Below, piece after piece: positions 1 to 7,210 of a stretch of 13,651 nucleotides of DNA (the first letter of the stretch is position 1; every line of letters starts with the position of its first letter). The notes beneath the pieces were generated by a model. That model made no database searches. It was not told the DNA's origin and saw nothing but the letters and a program-made list of their open reading frames with translations. The position numbers and the translations under genes are program-made. The stretch is from JBJXDT01 sp046153505 (lineage in GTDB: Bacteria; Pseudomonadota; Gammaproteobacteria; Burkholderiales; Methylophilaceae), in NCBI GenBank assembly GCA_046153505.1, contig JBJXDT010000003.1, positions 1 to 13,651 on the forward strand, read 5' to 3'.

Positions 1-1
1 T

Positions 2-358
2 GGCGCGTACCTCGTGCTGCCGATACTCGGCCCATCTAGCGTGCGCGATACTGTAGGATTAAGCATTGAAACCTACGCTTTTGACCCGATCAGCTACGTG
101 GACAACATCGCAACGCGCAACTGGATAAGAAGCGCACAATTTTTGGATAAGCGTACTCAGTTGTTGGATGCTAAAGATATACTAGATAATGCTTCGCTTG
201 ATTCTTATGCTTTTACGCGTGACGCCTACTTGCAAAGCAGAGAAACAAAACTAAAAGATGGCGACGTTCAATCCCCTAACAACGACGGTTTTGAGCCAGC
301 AGATGAGGAAGATGATCCCAAAGCCAGTCCAGCTCCTGCGGCTACCGATACGAAGTAA
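2..358 (+). CDS. mlaA: MlaA (VacJ) outer-membrane lipoprotein, C-terminal part
   Basis: Partial gene that runs in from the left edge; only the last 118 codons are present. The frame is open from base 2, so the GTG at base 14 is internal and not a start. The fragment opens with GAYLVLPILGPSSVRDTVG, the conserved core of the MlaA/VacJ family, and continues with the DxxSYxxxR helical segment typical of its end (SLDSYAFTRDAYLQSR). MlaA sits in the outer membrane, where it works with porins and the Mla system to remove phospholipids from the outer leaflet. The tail (about the last 35 residues) is acidic and rich in Pro and Ala, low in complexity and probably disordered. The N-terminal lipobox lies outside the window. 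The gene ends just before a strong terminator shared with the convergent pmbA. Confidence 0.9.
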   Translation, partial: GAYLVLPILGPSSVRDTVGLSIETYAFDPISYVDNIATRNWIRSAQFLDKRTQLLDAKDILDNASLDSYAFTRDAYLQSRETKLKDGDVQSPNNDGFEPADEEDDPKASPAPAATDTK

Positions 359-361
359 CCC

Positions 362-407
362 ATTCAGACAATAAAAAAGCCCTATGGGGCTTTTTTATTG
401 TCTGAAT
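362..407. terminator. Bidirectional intrinsic terminator between mlaA and pmbA
   Basis: A perfect inverted repeat with 21-base arms (362-382 and 387-407) and a 4-base TATG loop. The inner part is GC-rich (AAGCCC / GGGCTT) and is flanked by A6 on the left and T6 on the right. On either strand it therefore reads as a GC hairpin followed by a U run. It lies between the mlaA stop at 356-358 and the pmbA stop at 412-414, so it can end transcription from both convergent genes. Confidence 0.9.
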
Positions 408-411
408 CTAA

Positions 412-1734
412 CTACTCACCGGCCGCCACAGTCATGCGTTCTATTAAAATAGATCCTACTTGTTTCGAACTTGGCAAGATCGCATCATCACCCACAGCAA
501 TAATATGGTTCAACATATCCTTCATGTTGCTCGCAATCGTAATCTCTTCTACTGGGTGAGCAATGACGCCATTTTCCACCCAAAAACCAGCTGCGCCTCT
601 TGAGTAATCGCCTGTTACCATATTCAATCCATGGCCTAATACCTCAGTTACCAGCAAACCCGTTCCCATTTGTTGTAGTAATTCAGCACCTTTATGTGTC
701 GCCTGCACTACTAAATTGTGGCTACCGCCTGCGTTGCCAGTGCTCTGCATACCAAGCTTACGAGCTGAGTAACTGCCAAGCATGTAGCCTTGCAAAACTC
801 CATTTTCAACCAATTTGCGCGATTTTGTAGCGACACCTTCATCATCAAAAGCACTACTAGCTATCCCCTTTTTAATGTGCGGCAACTCTTCTATATTGAG
901 TATACTCGCCCCTATTTGCTTACCTAAGCTCTCTAGTAGGAATGAGGACTTCCGATATAGATTGCCTCCAGATATTGCGCTCACAAAAGATGAAATAAAA
1001 CTGCCCGCTAAACTGGCGTCAAACATCACAGGATATTGACCAGTTTTAATTGGCTTAGCCCCCAAACGCCTTACAGAGCGCTCACCAGCTCTTTTGCCGA
1101 TATGTTCTGCACTATCCAAATCAAAAGGGTCACGCGCGCTACTGTACCAGTAGTCACGCTGCATTGCTTCGTCATCTTCAGCAATGACTGAGCAACTAAT
1201 ACTGTGTCTACTGCTTGGATAGCCACCGACAAAACCATGGCTATTTGCATATGCAAACACGCCCTCATTGCTGGAAACACTCGCCCCTTCAGAGTTGTTA
1301 ATACGTATTTTATCAACGTCAAAAGCAGCAGCTTCACAGCGTTTAGCAATCACTATTGCCTCTTCTACACTTAAGTTCCAAGGGTAATACAATTCTAAAT
1401 CAGGCACTTCTTTTGCCATTAAGTTTTCATCCGCTAAACCGCAAAATGGATCTTTTGCCGTAAATTTGGCAATTTCACATGCTGCTTGCACCGTGTCTTT
1501 GAGCGCTTGCGGGCTTAAGTCTGAGCTACTTGCATTTCCTTTTTGCTGTCCGAAAAAAACAGTGATCGAAACGCCCTTGTCGCGGTTGTACTCGATATTT
1601 TCTGTTTCATTCATACGCACAGAAACCGTCTGTCCTGTGCCAAAGCTGACATCACATTCTGCACTACTTGCACCAGCATTTTTGGCGAGCCTGAGTACAT
1701 CTTGACTAATTTGTTTAAGGGTATCTAAATCCAT
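412..1734 (-). CDS. pmbA: PmbA/TldE, TldD-PmbA family metallopeptidase subunit
   Basis: 440 residues, close to the 450 of E. coli PmbA (TldE). The family forms a TldD/TldE heterodimeric peptidase that unfolds and degrades small peptides in the cytosol. In E. coli it matures microcin B17 and degrades the CcdA antitoxin. Family signatures seen are the N-terminal region with NETENIEYNRDKGVSITVFF (about 42-61), the central YSSARDPFDLDSAEHIG stretch, and the C-terminal block beginning TEVLGHGLNMVTGDYSRGAA near residue 363. That block lacks the HExxxH zinc motif of TldD, which marks this as the TldE/PmbA partner. No tldD is present in the window. The start is ATG at 1732-1734 with only a weak GAAG-like ribosome site. 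The gene diverges from darP over a 75-bp gap, an arrangement also found in E. coli (pmbA-yjgA). Confidence 0.93.
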   Translation of the reverse strand: MDLDTLKQISQDVLRLAKNAGASSAECDVSFGTGQTVSVRMNETENIEYNRDKGVSITVFFGQQKGNASSSDLSPQALKDTVQAACEIAKFTAKDPFCGLADENLMAKEVPDLELYYPWNLSVEEAIVIAKRCEAAAFDVDKIRINNSEGASVSSNEGVFAYANSHGFVGGYPSSRHSISCSVIAEDDEAMQRDYWYSSARDPFDLDSAEHIGKRAGERSVRRLGAKPIKTGQYPVMFDASLAGSFISSFVSAISGGNLYRKSSFLLESLGKQIGASILNIEELPHIKKGIASSAFDDEGVATKSRKLVENGVLQGYMLGSYSARKLGMQSTGNAGGSHNLVVQATHKGAELLQQMGTGLLVTEVLGHGLNMVTGDYSRGAAGFWVENGVIAHPVEEITIASNMKDMLNHIIAVGDDAILPSSKQVGSILIERMTVAAGE

Positions 1735-1809
1735 TGCGCTTCAATATAAATAGCTAAAACTGTTATCATACCGTGCATCAGACCAATTCAAGCCGCACAA
1801 GGCAAAAAG

Positions 1810-2337
1810 ATGCAAGAAAAAGACGATATAGCGCCCATAGTAAGCAAAACCAAGCTAAAAGCTGAAGCCGATGCACAACAGGCGATTGGTAAAAAACTCA
1901 TTGAGTTACCCAAAGATAAGTTGAGTAAACTTAATTTGTCCGAAACACTCTATGAAGCCGTGCTTGAATCCAAACGCTTAACTGCCAATGGCGCAATACG
2001 TCGCCAATTACAGTATATCGGTCGTTTGATGCGCGACACCGACACAGCGCCCATTGTCGAGCAACTCAGTCGCTGGGAAGGTAAGCACAATGATGAAAAT
2101 GCGCGCTTTCATCTACTAGAACGCTGGCGAGACAGACTCATTAACGAATCTGGCACATCACAATCGAATGTACTGCAAGAGCTTGTCGCACTGTATCCGC
2201 AAATTGACATACAACAACTGCGCAACTTATGCCGTAATGCACAAAAAGAACAATCAGCAAACAAACCGCCAAAAAGTAGCCGCGAACTATTTAAACTATT
2301 GCGCGAGGCTTCTGAAGCGACCCAAGAGGAAGAATAA
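1810..2337 (+). CDS. darP: DarP (YjgA), ribosome large-subunit maturation factor
   Basis: 175 residues, close to E. coli YjgA/DarP (183). The conserved core is clear: IELPKDKLSKLNLSETLYEA (about 36-55), then RRQLQYIGRLMRDTD (about 64-80), then a highly charged helical C-terminal half. DarP binds late 50S assembly intermediates near the peptidyl transferase centre and helps both stabilise and discard immature particles. The start is ATG at 1810 with a modest AAGG 9 bases upstream. It is divergent from pmbA. Its end is directly abutted by the antiporter start, and its last codons hold the ribosome binding site of that gene, so the two are probably co-transcribed. Confidence 0.9.
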   Translation: MQEKDDIAPIVSKTKLKAEADAQQAIGKKLIELPKDKLSKLNLSETLYEAVLESKRLTANGAIRRQLQYIGRLMRDTDTAPIVEQLSRWEGKHNDENARFHLLERWRDRLINESGTSQSNVLQELVALYPQIDIQQLRNLCRNAQKEQSANKPPKSSRELFKLLREASEATQEEE

Positions 2338-3576
2338 TTGGAACAATCTGCCAGCATTTTACATGCAAAAGAATTGCTACTTTTGGTAGGTGTAATCTTA
2401 GGCACGGGCACATTTACAGGCTTTATCGCGCGCGCACTTAAAGTGCCAGACGTCGTACTCTTTTTACTCGCTGGTATGTTGCTGGGCGGCGCGACACTTG
2501 GGTTGGTAAAAGTGCCTGTTGATTCAACCTTAAACCAACTATTACTGATATTTGGCTCCTGCTATATTTTATTTGATGGTGGAGCCAGCGTGCGTTTAAG
2601 TGTGTTAAAAAGCGTTTGGCCAACTTTAGTCACTATTTCTACTGTCGGTATAGTCATAAGTGCTTTTGTCACCGCAATTGCAGCACAATCCTTTTTAGGC
2701 TTGCCTTGGATTATTGCCTTGTTATTAGGTGCCACGATAGCTTCCACCGACCCCGCGACACTTGTGCCCGTGTTCAAACAAGTTAAAGTGCGCGCAAAAG
2801 TTGCACAAACTGTCATGAGCGAATCTGCTTTTAACGATGCCATGGGTGCAATTCTGACTTTCACCATATTGGGCATCGCCATGGGTAATGGCAACTTTTC
2901 TTTAAGCGACAGCCTATTAGATTTATTGAAACAATCTATGCTTGGCATTGCAGGTGGCGCCTTGTTAGGCTATTTGGCCGTACTATTAATTGCCCATGAA
3001 AAGTATAGTTTTTTATCAGAATACGCCCCCGTTGTAACGCTTATGTCGGTTGCTACTGCTTACTTAAGTATCGATAATTTGCACGCCAGTGGTTTTATGG
3101 CGGTGTTTGTGTTTGGCTTAATTTTGAGTAACAAAGATATTTTCAGCTTTAAAATGGAGCATGGTGAAGAAGCAAAATTGGAAGATTTTATTCTGACCAC
3201 CTCACTTATCATGCGCATGTTCATTTTCATTCTTCTTGGTTCGCAAGTTAACTTTGCATTACTTAAGCAATATTTTTGGCCTGCTTTTGCTGTAGTAATG
3301 GTATTTATGCTGATTGCACGTCCTATCACCGTATTCGTCTGCGCATTACCCGATAGGCGTGCCAAATGGACTTGGCAAGAGCTAGTATTTATGTGTTGGA
3401 CCCGCGAGACTGGTGTGATTCCAGGTGCCCTTGCTGGGATGCTGGTAGGGATGAAAGCCCCTCACGCGGACGTGATTGCGTCTGTCACTTTTATGGCGAT
3501 TCTCATCACAATTACTGTGCAAGCCACCACCACAAAATGGTTGGCTGGCAAGCTGGGTTTGTTAGAAGGAGCTTAA
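2338..3576 (+). CDS. NhaP-type (CPA1) sodium or potassium/proton antiporter
   Basis: 412 residues, almost wholly hydrophobic, with roughly 12 membrane spans, fitting the Na_H_Exchanger fold. Key sites are STDPATLVP (residues 136-144; D138 in the unwound TM4-like segment) and SESAFNDA (161-168) with Asn166-Asp167. The Asn-Asp pair in place of Asp-Asp is the mark of CPA1 electroneutral exchangers such as NhaP, as opposed to NhaA-type CPA2. There is no C-terminal TrkA or cytoplasmic domain. It would exchange Na+ or K+ for protons in the inner membrane for pH and ion balance; the true ion cannot be told from sequence. The start is TTG at 2338, immediately after the darP stop, with a strong AAGAGGA site (2324-2330) 7 bases upstream. 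Its stop shares the palindrome TTAA with the convergent PDZ gene. Confidence 0.85.
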   Translation: MEQSASILHAKELLLLVGVILGTGTFTGFIARALKVPDVVLFLLAGMLLGGATLGLVKVPVDSTLNQLLLIFGSCYILFDGGASVRLSVLKSVWPTLVTISTVGIVISAFVTAIAAQSFLGLPWIIALLLGATIASTDPATLVPVFKQVKVRAKVAQTVMSESAFNDAMGAILTFTILGIAMGNGNFSLSDSLLDLLKQSMLGIAGGALLGYLAVLLIAHEKYSFLSEYAPVVTLMSVATAYLSIDNLHASGFMAVFVFGLILSNKDIFSFKMEHGEEAKLEDFILTTSLIMRMFIFILLGSQVNFALLKQYFWPAFAVVMVFMLIARPITVFVCALPDRRAKWTWQELVFMCWTRETGVIPGALAGMLVGMKAPHADVIASVTFMAILITITVQATTTKWLAGKLGLLEGA

Positions 3577-4286
3577 CGGCTATTTAAGGTCGCAGTCGTC
3601 ACGGCAGATTCACCCTCGCGCTCGTAAGTGATTTCAACCTTCTTGCCTTGGTATTGGCGCGCCGCAAGTGATAACTCCTCAGGCTTTTGCAAGGTAACTT
3701 CACCTATTTTCAGCAAGACATCGCCACGCATCAAATTGACTTTTGCAGCGGGCGAATCCTTAATAACCGCAAGTACTTTCAAGCCATCTAGCGGTTCGCC
3801 CTCTTTAGTTTTCAATTTAATCACATGTAAACCCAGCAATGGTGTAGGTATTTTTGCCCAATAACTGGCAAAATATTTATATTGCTCTTCATCTTGCTTT
3901 AGCACACTGGCATCCACCTCATGCGAGCCTTTTGCTGCTTGTTTAATCGCCTCTATTTTTGAAAGCGCCATTTGTTTAGAGGCATATTTGCTGTAGACCA
4001 ATACCGTGTCCGCCTTGATGCTTCGTGCATGCGCTAACGCCAATTCAGCTGGCACGTTGCCTGCCTCAAAGCTGCTACTTCCCATCAAATCATAGCCATT
4101 CTCTAACATGCTAATGTTGTCATCTTCTTTGTGGTTGCTTACATACATTTTGGTATCAGGGCTCGCTTGCAAAGACTGCAAATTACCATTATTTTGCGCA
4201 TGATAATTGGCGGCAAATAAATTTTCGTCTGCGCTAGCAATTTGTGCTATCAACAATAAAAATAAAACCAGTGTTTTTTTAAGCAT
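3573..4286 (-). CDS. Secreted PDZ-domain protein of unknown role
   Basis: 237 residues. Residues 1-19 form a Sec signal peptide (Lys-Lys, a Leu/Val-rich core, ASA cleavage site before Asp20), so the protein is periplasmic or surface-exposed. I see no lipobox Cys. The middle (about 45-145) has the pattern NGYDLMGSSSFEAG followed by a helix and ADTVLVYSKY (92-101), a small alpha/beta module I recognise only as a recurring unnamed domain in proteobacterial exported proteins. The C-terminal part (about 152-235) is a PDZ domain: LLGLHVIKL, then VLAVIKDSPAAKVNLMRGDV and LLKIGEVTL. No Ser-His-Asp protease domain is present, so it is probably a binding or adaptor protein and not a DegP-type protease. 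The start is ATG at 4284-4286, divergent from mog by 64 bp. It converges on the antiporter with a 4-bp overlap. Confidence 0.82.
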   Translation of the reverse strand: MLKKTLVLFLLLIAQIASADENLFAANYHAQNNGNLQSLQASPDTKMYVSNHKEDDNISMLENGYDLMGSSSFEAGNVPAELALAHARSIKADTVLVYSKYASKQMALSKIEAIKQAAKGSHEVDASVLKQDEEQYKYFASYWAKIPTPLLGLHVIKLKTKEGEPLDGLKVLAVIKDSPAAKVNLMRGDVLLKIGEVTLQKPEELSLAARQYQGKKVEITYEREGESAVTTATLNSR

Positions 4287-4350
4287 TCTTTTAACCCAAA
4301 ATTTTTGTCATGTTATGATAAAGACACGAAAGTACGCAAACAATTCAATC

Positions 4351-4944
4351 ATGACACAAAAAATCAAAATTGGTCTCGTTTCTATAAGCGATCGCGCCTC
4401 AACTGGCATATATGAAGATAAAGGCATTCCAACCTTAAGCGAATGGCTTGAAAAAACCTTAATCACACCATTTACTTTAGAGTCACGCTTAATTGCAGAT
4501 GAGCAGGCACTAATTGAAAGCACATTGATTGATTTGGTTGATGAAGCACATTGCCACTTAATTTTAACTACTGGCGGCACTGGACCTGCCTTGCGTGACG
4601 TCACGCCAGAGGCAACCCTTGCTGTGGGTGATAAGGAACTGCCAGGGTTTGGCGAACAAATGCGGCAAATTAGCTTGAACTTTGTGCCTACGGCAATCTT
4701 GTCGCGCCAAGTCGCGGTGATTCGCAAGCAATGTTTAATCATTAATCTGCCAGGCCAACCAAAAGCCATCGCGCAAACACTGGAAGGCCTAAAAGATGAG
4801 ACAGGCAAGCAAGTGGTCCATGGTATTTTTGCAGCAGTGCCCTACTGTATTGATTTAATTGGCGTGGCGAGCAATCCAAACCCGTATATCGAAACCAAAG
4901 AAGATATTGTTAAAGTGTTTCGTCCAAAATCTGCAACTAAATAA
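4351..4944 (+). CDS. mog: Mog, molybdopterin adenylyltransferase
   Basis: 197 residues with this start, like E. coli Mog (195). It adenylylates molybdopterin before molybdate insertion, a cytosolic step of molybdenum cofactor synthesis. The N-terminus KIGLVSISDRASTGIYEDKG matches Mog closely. The cofactor-binding MoCF motif is TTGGTGPALRDVTPEAT (73-89). Asp50 and Asp83 match the two catalytically important aspartates of E. coli Mog. The C-terminus AAVPYCIDLIG...FRPKSA is also diagnostic. The frame stays open upstream to a possible start at 4207, but that stretch lies inside the divergent PDZ gene and has no family similarity, so ATG 4351 is chosen on alignment. No clear Shine-Dalgarno precedes it. 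It leads a run of five same-strand genes. Confidence 0.93.
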   Translation: MTQKIKIGLVSISDRASTGIYEDKGIPTLSEWLEKTLITPFTLESRLIADEQALIESTLIDLVDEAHCHLILTTGGTGPALRDVTPEATLAVGDKELPGFGEQMRQISLNFVPTAILSRQVAVIRKQCLIINLPGQPKAIAQTLEGLKDETGKQVVHGIFAAVPYCIDLIGVASNPNPYIETKEDIVKVFRPKSATK

Positions 4945-4950
4945 ATTTAC

Positions 4951-5304
4951 ATGCTAAATTTAAAAAAAATCCTCCCTATATTTCTATTCTGGGTACTGAT
5001 TGCAACGACGTTGGTGCTAACCATGATGCCAGCTGAAGAAATACCTAACGCATTGAATTTTTGGGATAAAATGCAACATGCATTGTGCTTTGCAACACTG
5101 ACTTTTGTAGGCATGTATGCATATTCACACAAGCCAAAACAGCTCACTGTTGCATTATGTATTTACGGTGGACTAATTGAGCTAATGCAGACATTTTTAA
5201 CCTCAACGCGTCATGGCGATTGGCATGACTGGCTAGCGGATAGTATTGGGATAGTTGTTGGCTTCTGCTTATTTCTGCTGATTCAAAAGTATGTCCGAAT
5301 TTAA
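4951..5304 (+). CDS. VanZ-like family membrane protein
   Basis: 117 residues with four predicted membrane helices (about 7-25, 42-58, 65-81 and 94-112). Family-type conserved polar residues are present: FWDKMQH (37-43, with Asp39, Lys40 and His43), Glu77 and Gln80 at the end of helix 3, and R87...D93...D97SIG100 before helix 4. These fit the VanZ-like family (short form). VanZ itself gives low-level teicoplanin resistance by an unclear mechanism, and the function of the short housekeeping-linked members is not established; I assign none. The gene starts 6 bases after mog and its end overlaps thiL by 14 bases, so it is very likely co-translated with the mog-thiL-pgpA-pncC cluster. Confidence 0.75.
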   Translation: MLNLKKILPIFLFWVLIATTLVLTMMPAEEIPNALNFWDKMQHALCFATLTFVGMYAYSHKPKQLTVALCIYGGLIELMQTFLTSTRHGDWHDWLADSIGIVVGFCLFLLIQKYVRI

Positions 5305-6256
5305 TTTAATCGAAAAATATTTTACACGACCTAGCCCCAGCGCAGATTTGGGTATTGGCGATGATTCAGCGCTCATCAGCATACGCAAAGGTTACCAACT
5401 TGCTGTTTCCACAGATATGCTAGTAGTTGGCACGCATTTTTTTTCAGAAACTGCTGCATATGATATTGGCTGGAAAGCGCTTGCTGTAAACCTCTCTGAC
5501 ATGGCCGCAATGGGGGCCCAGCCTCGGTGGGCAACACTTGCAATCGCATTGCCTGATGTTAATCAAACTTGGCTGGCAGAATTTAGTCAGGGTATTTTTG
5601 CTTGTGCCGAAATTTTCGACGTGGAATTAATTGGTGGCGACACCACTAAAGGCCCGCTCAACCTCAGTATTACCATCATGGGAGAAGTGCCTACTGGCAA
5701 AGCATTGCGCCGCGACAGCGCGCAGATTGGAGACGACATTTGGGTAAGTGGCACTATTGGCGATGCCGCAATTGGCTTGTCGCACCTGCAAAATAAACTG
5801 CATAGTAAATTTTATTTAGACGATGGTTATATTGAATATTGCTTAGACGTCTTACATCGCCCACAGCCACGGGTAAAGCTAGGCTTGGCTTTGCAAGGGT
5901 TGGCGCATAGTGCGATTGATATTTCAGATGGGCTTTTGTCAGACTTAGGACATATTCTAAAAGCATCCAATGTGGGTGCTGAAATTCAGTTATCCGCACT
6001 ACCTTTTTCACTATTTGCAAGCAAACATATTCACGAAAAACTAGTTCAACATTGTGTATTAGCAGGCGGCGATGATTACGAACTCTGCTTTACTGCACCA
6101 AAGAATATGCGTGAAAATATTAAGCAAATTAGCACTGATTTAAAGCTACCCATCAGCCTAATAGGCAACATCCGTGAGGGAGCTACCCTAGTTGTTATGG
6201 AAGAGAATATGCAAAAACCAACAATAGAAAAAACTGGTTATGACCACTTCGCCTGA
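5291..6256 (+). CDS. thiL: ThiL, thiamine-monophosphate kinase
   Basis: 321 residues, as in E. coli ThiL (325). It phosphorylates thiamine monophosphate to the active cofactor thiamine diphosphate with ATP. The PurM-like N-terminal domain shows GIGDDSA (21-27), STDMLVVGTHF (40-50) and VNLSDMAAMGA (66-76), which bind Mg-ATP. These are followed by LIGGDTT (113-119). The C-terminal half has ISDGLLSDLGHI (211-222) and GGDDYELCF (259-267). All key Asp residues are intact. It overlaps the VanZ-like gene by 14 bases and pgpA by 17 bases, without a strong ribosome site of its own, which points to translational coupling. thiL-pgpA adjacency is widespread in proteobacteria (nusB-thiL-pgpA in E. coli). 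nusB is not here. Confidence 0.95.
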   Translation: MSEFNLIEKYFTRPSPSADLGIGDDSALISIRKGYQLAVSTDMLVVGTHFFSETAAYDIGWKALAVNLSDMAAMGAQPRWATLAIALPDVNQTWLAEFSQGIFACAEIFDVELIGGDTTKGPLNLSITIMGEVPTGKALRRDSAQIGDDIWVSGTIGDAAIGLSHLQNKLHSKFYLDDGYIEYCLDVLHRPQPRVKLGLALQGLAHSAIDISDGLLSDLGHILKASNVGAEIQLSALPFSLFASKHIHEKLVQHCVLAGGDDYELCFTAPKNMRENIKQISTDLKLPISLIGNIREGATLVVMEENMQKPTIEKTGYDHFA

Positions 6257-6740
6257 CAATCAACCAAGTCTTAAATTTCTTCTCGCTCACCCCGCACACT
6301 TACTTGCGCTTGGCTTTGGAAGCGGCTTAGCAAAAAAAGCACCTGGCACATTTGGCACGCTCGTTGGGTTTCCGCTTTATTTCTTTATTCCAAAGCCGCA
6401 CATGCTTGGTTTGGCTGTGCTGGCGGCTTTGTTTATACTGGGTTGTTACGTGTGTGATAAAACTGGCAAAAACCTTGGTGTGCCTGACCACGGTGCGATA
6501 GTGTGGGATGAAATAGTCGCCATGGCAGCCTTGCTATATTGTCTACCTTTTGCCAATTGGCAAACATGGATAAGCGCATTTTTGCTTTTTCGGCTGTTTG
6601 ATATTTGGAAGCCATACCCTATTAGCTATTTTGATACGTATCTAAAAAATGGATTTGGCGTAATGCTGGATGACATTCTCGCTGCGGCATATGCATTAAT
6701 CGTTTTCGTGGGGGTCTTATGGATGAGCAAGACGTTCTAA
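6240..6740 (+). CDS. pgpA: PgpA, phosphatidylglycerophosphatase A
   Basis: 166 residues (E. coli PgpA 172). It dephosphorylates phosphatidylglycerol phosphate to phosphatidylglycerol at the inner membrane. Family motifs in order: GSGLAKKAPGTFGTL (27-41), DH (83-84) followed by IVWDEIVAM (87-95), RLFDIWKPYPI (118-128) and GFGVMLDDILA (138-148). These acidic and basic residues form the active site, and hydrophobic stretches around 42-68 and 149-162 anchor it in the membrane. The start is ATG at 6240 inside the end of thiL (17-base overlap), with no clear Shine-Dalgarno, so expression probably depends on thiL translation. Its last 22 bases overlap pncC. Confidence 0.95.
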   Translation: MTTSPDNQPSLKFLLAHPAHLLALGFGSGLAKKAPGTFGTLVGFPLYFFIPKPHMLGLAVLAALFILGCYVCDKTGKNLGVPDHGAIVWDEIVAMAALLYCLPFANWQTWISAFLLFRLFDIWKPYPISYFDTYLKNGFGVMLDDILAAAYALIVFVGVLWMSKTF

Positions 6741-7210
6741 CGCTCGTCACCGAGCTAGGCGTGGCGCTTAAAGCGCAAAATTTAATGCTCGCTTTGGCTG
6801 AATCCTGTACAGGCGGCATGGCGGCTGAAGCGGTAACCAGCGTGGCTGGTAGCTCCACATGGTTTGAACGCGGATTTGTAACTTACAGCAACGTATCAAA
6901 AACAGAAATGTTGGGCGTTTCTACTGAAACGATAACAACATTTGGCGCGGTGAGCGAAGAAACCGCTCGCGAAATGGCGCTTGGCGCACTCAAGCACTCG
7001 CATGCCGATGTCGCCATCAGTATTACAGGAATCGCTGGCCCAGATGGCGGCACGCCAGAAAAACCTGTGGGCACGGTGTGTTTTGCCTGGGCAAGAAAAA
7101 ACCATCCCATCTCCAGCACTACAAACAAAATAAGCGGTGACCGCCGAGAGATACGTCATCAATCAACAGCCACCGCTTTGGGGGGACTTTTAAAACTCTT
7201 AGTTAACTAA
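6719..7210 (+). CDS. pncC: PncC (CinA C-terminal domain), NMN deamidase
   Basis: 163 residues, a stand-alone CinA C-terminal domain like E. coli PncC/YgaD (165). It deamidates nicotinamide mononucleotide to nicotinate mononucleotide, recycling the NMN left by NAD-dependent DNA ligase. Motifs: LAESCTGG (26-33), FVTYSNVSK (53-61), GAVSEETA (76-83), SITGIAGPDGG (101-111), KPVGTV (115-120) and a C-terminal RRxxRHQST segment (142-150). The N-terminal COG1058 half of full-length CinA is absent, as is normal in the short form. The start is ATG at 6719 behind GGGGG (6710-6714), within the end of pgpA. Its stop overlaps that of the convergent Tyr/His-rich gene by 4 bases. In E. coli the same gene lies directly upstream of recA. 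Confidence 0.93.
   Translation: MDEQDVLTLVTELGVALKAQNLMLALAESCTGGMAAEAVTSVAGSSTWFERGFVTYSNVSKTEMLGVSTETITTFGAVSEETAREMALGALKHSHADVAISITGIAGPDGGTPEKPVGTVCFAWARKNHPISSTTNKISGDRREIRHQSTATALGGLLKLLVN

Noticed and set aside
1071..1349. Open frames lying over pmbA, alaS, recA and lysC on other strands or frames.
   Set aside because: They overlap confidently identified genes, show no family features, and are the normal by-product of coding sequence.
4207..4350. Longer N-terminus for Mog.
   Set aside because: The extra 48 codons lie over the start of the divergent PDZ gene, show no family similarity, and have no ribosome site. Met at 4351 matches the start of known Mog proteins.
4287..5290. TPP riboswitch ahead of the thiL cluster.
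   Set aside because: I see no thi-box pairing elements in the 64-bp gap before mog, and thiL overlaps its upstream gene. A salvage/kinase gene often lacks this control.
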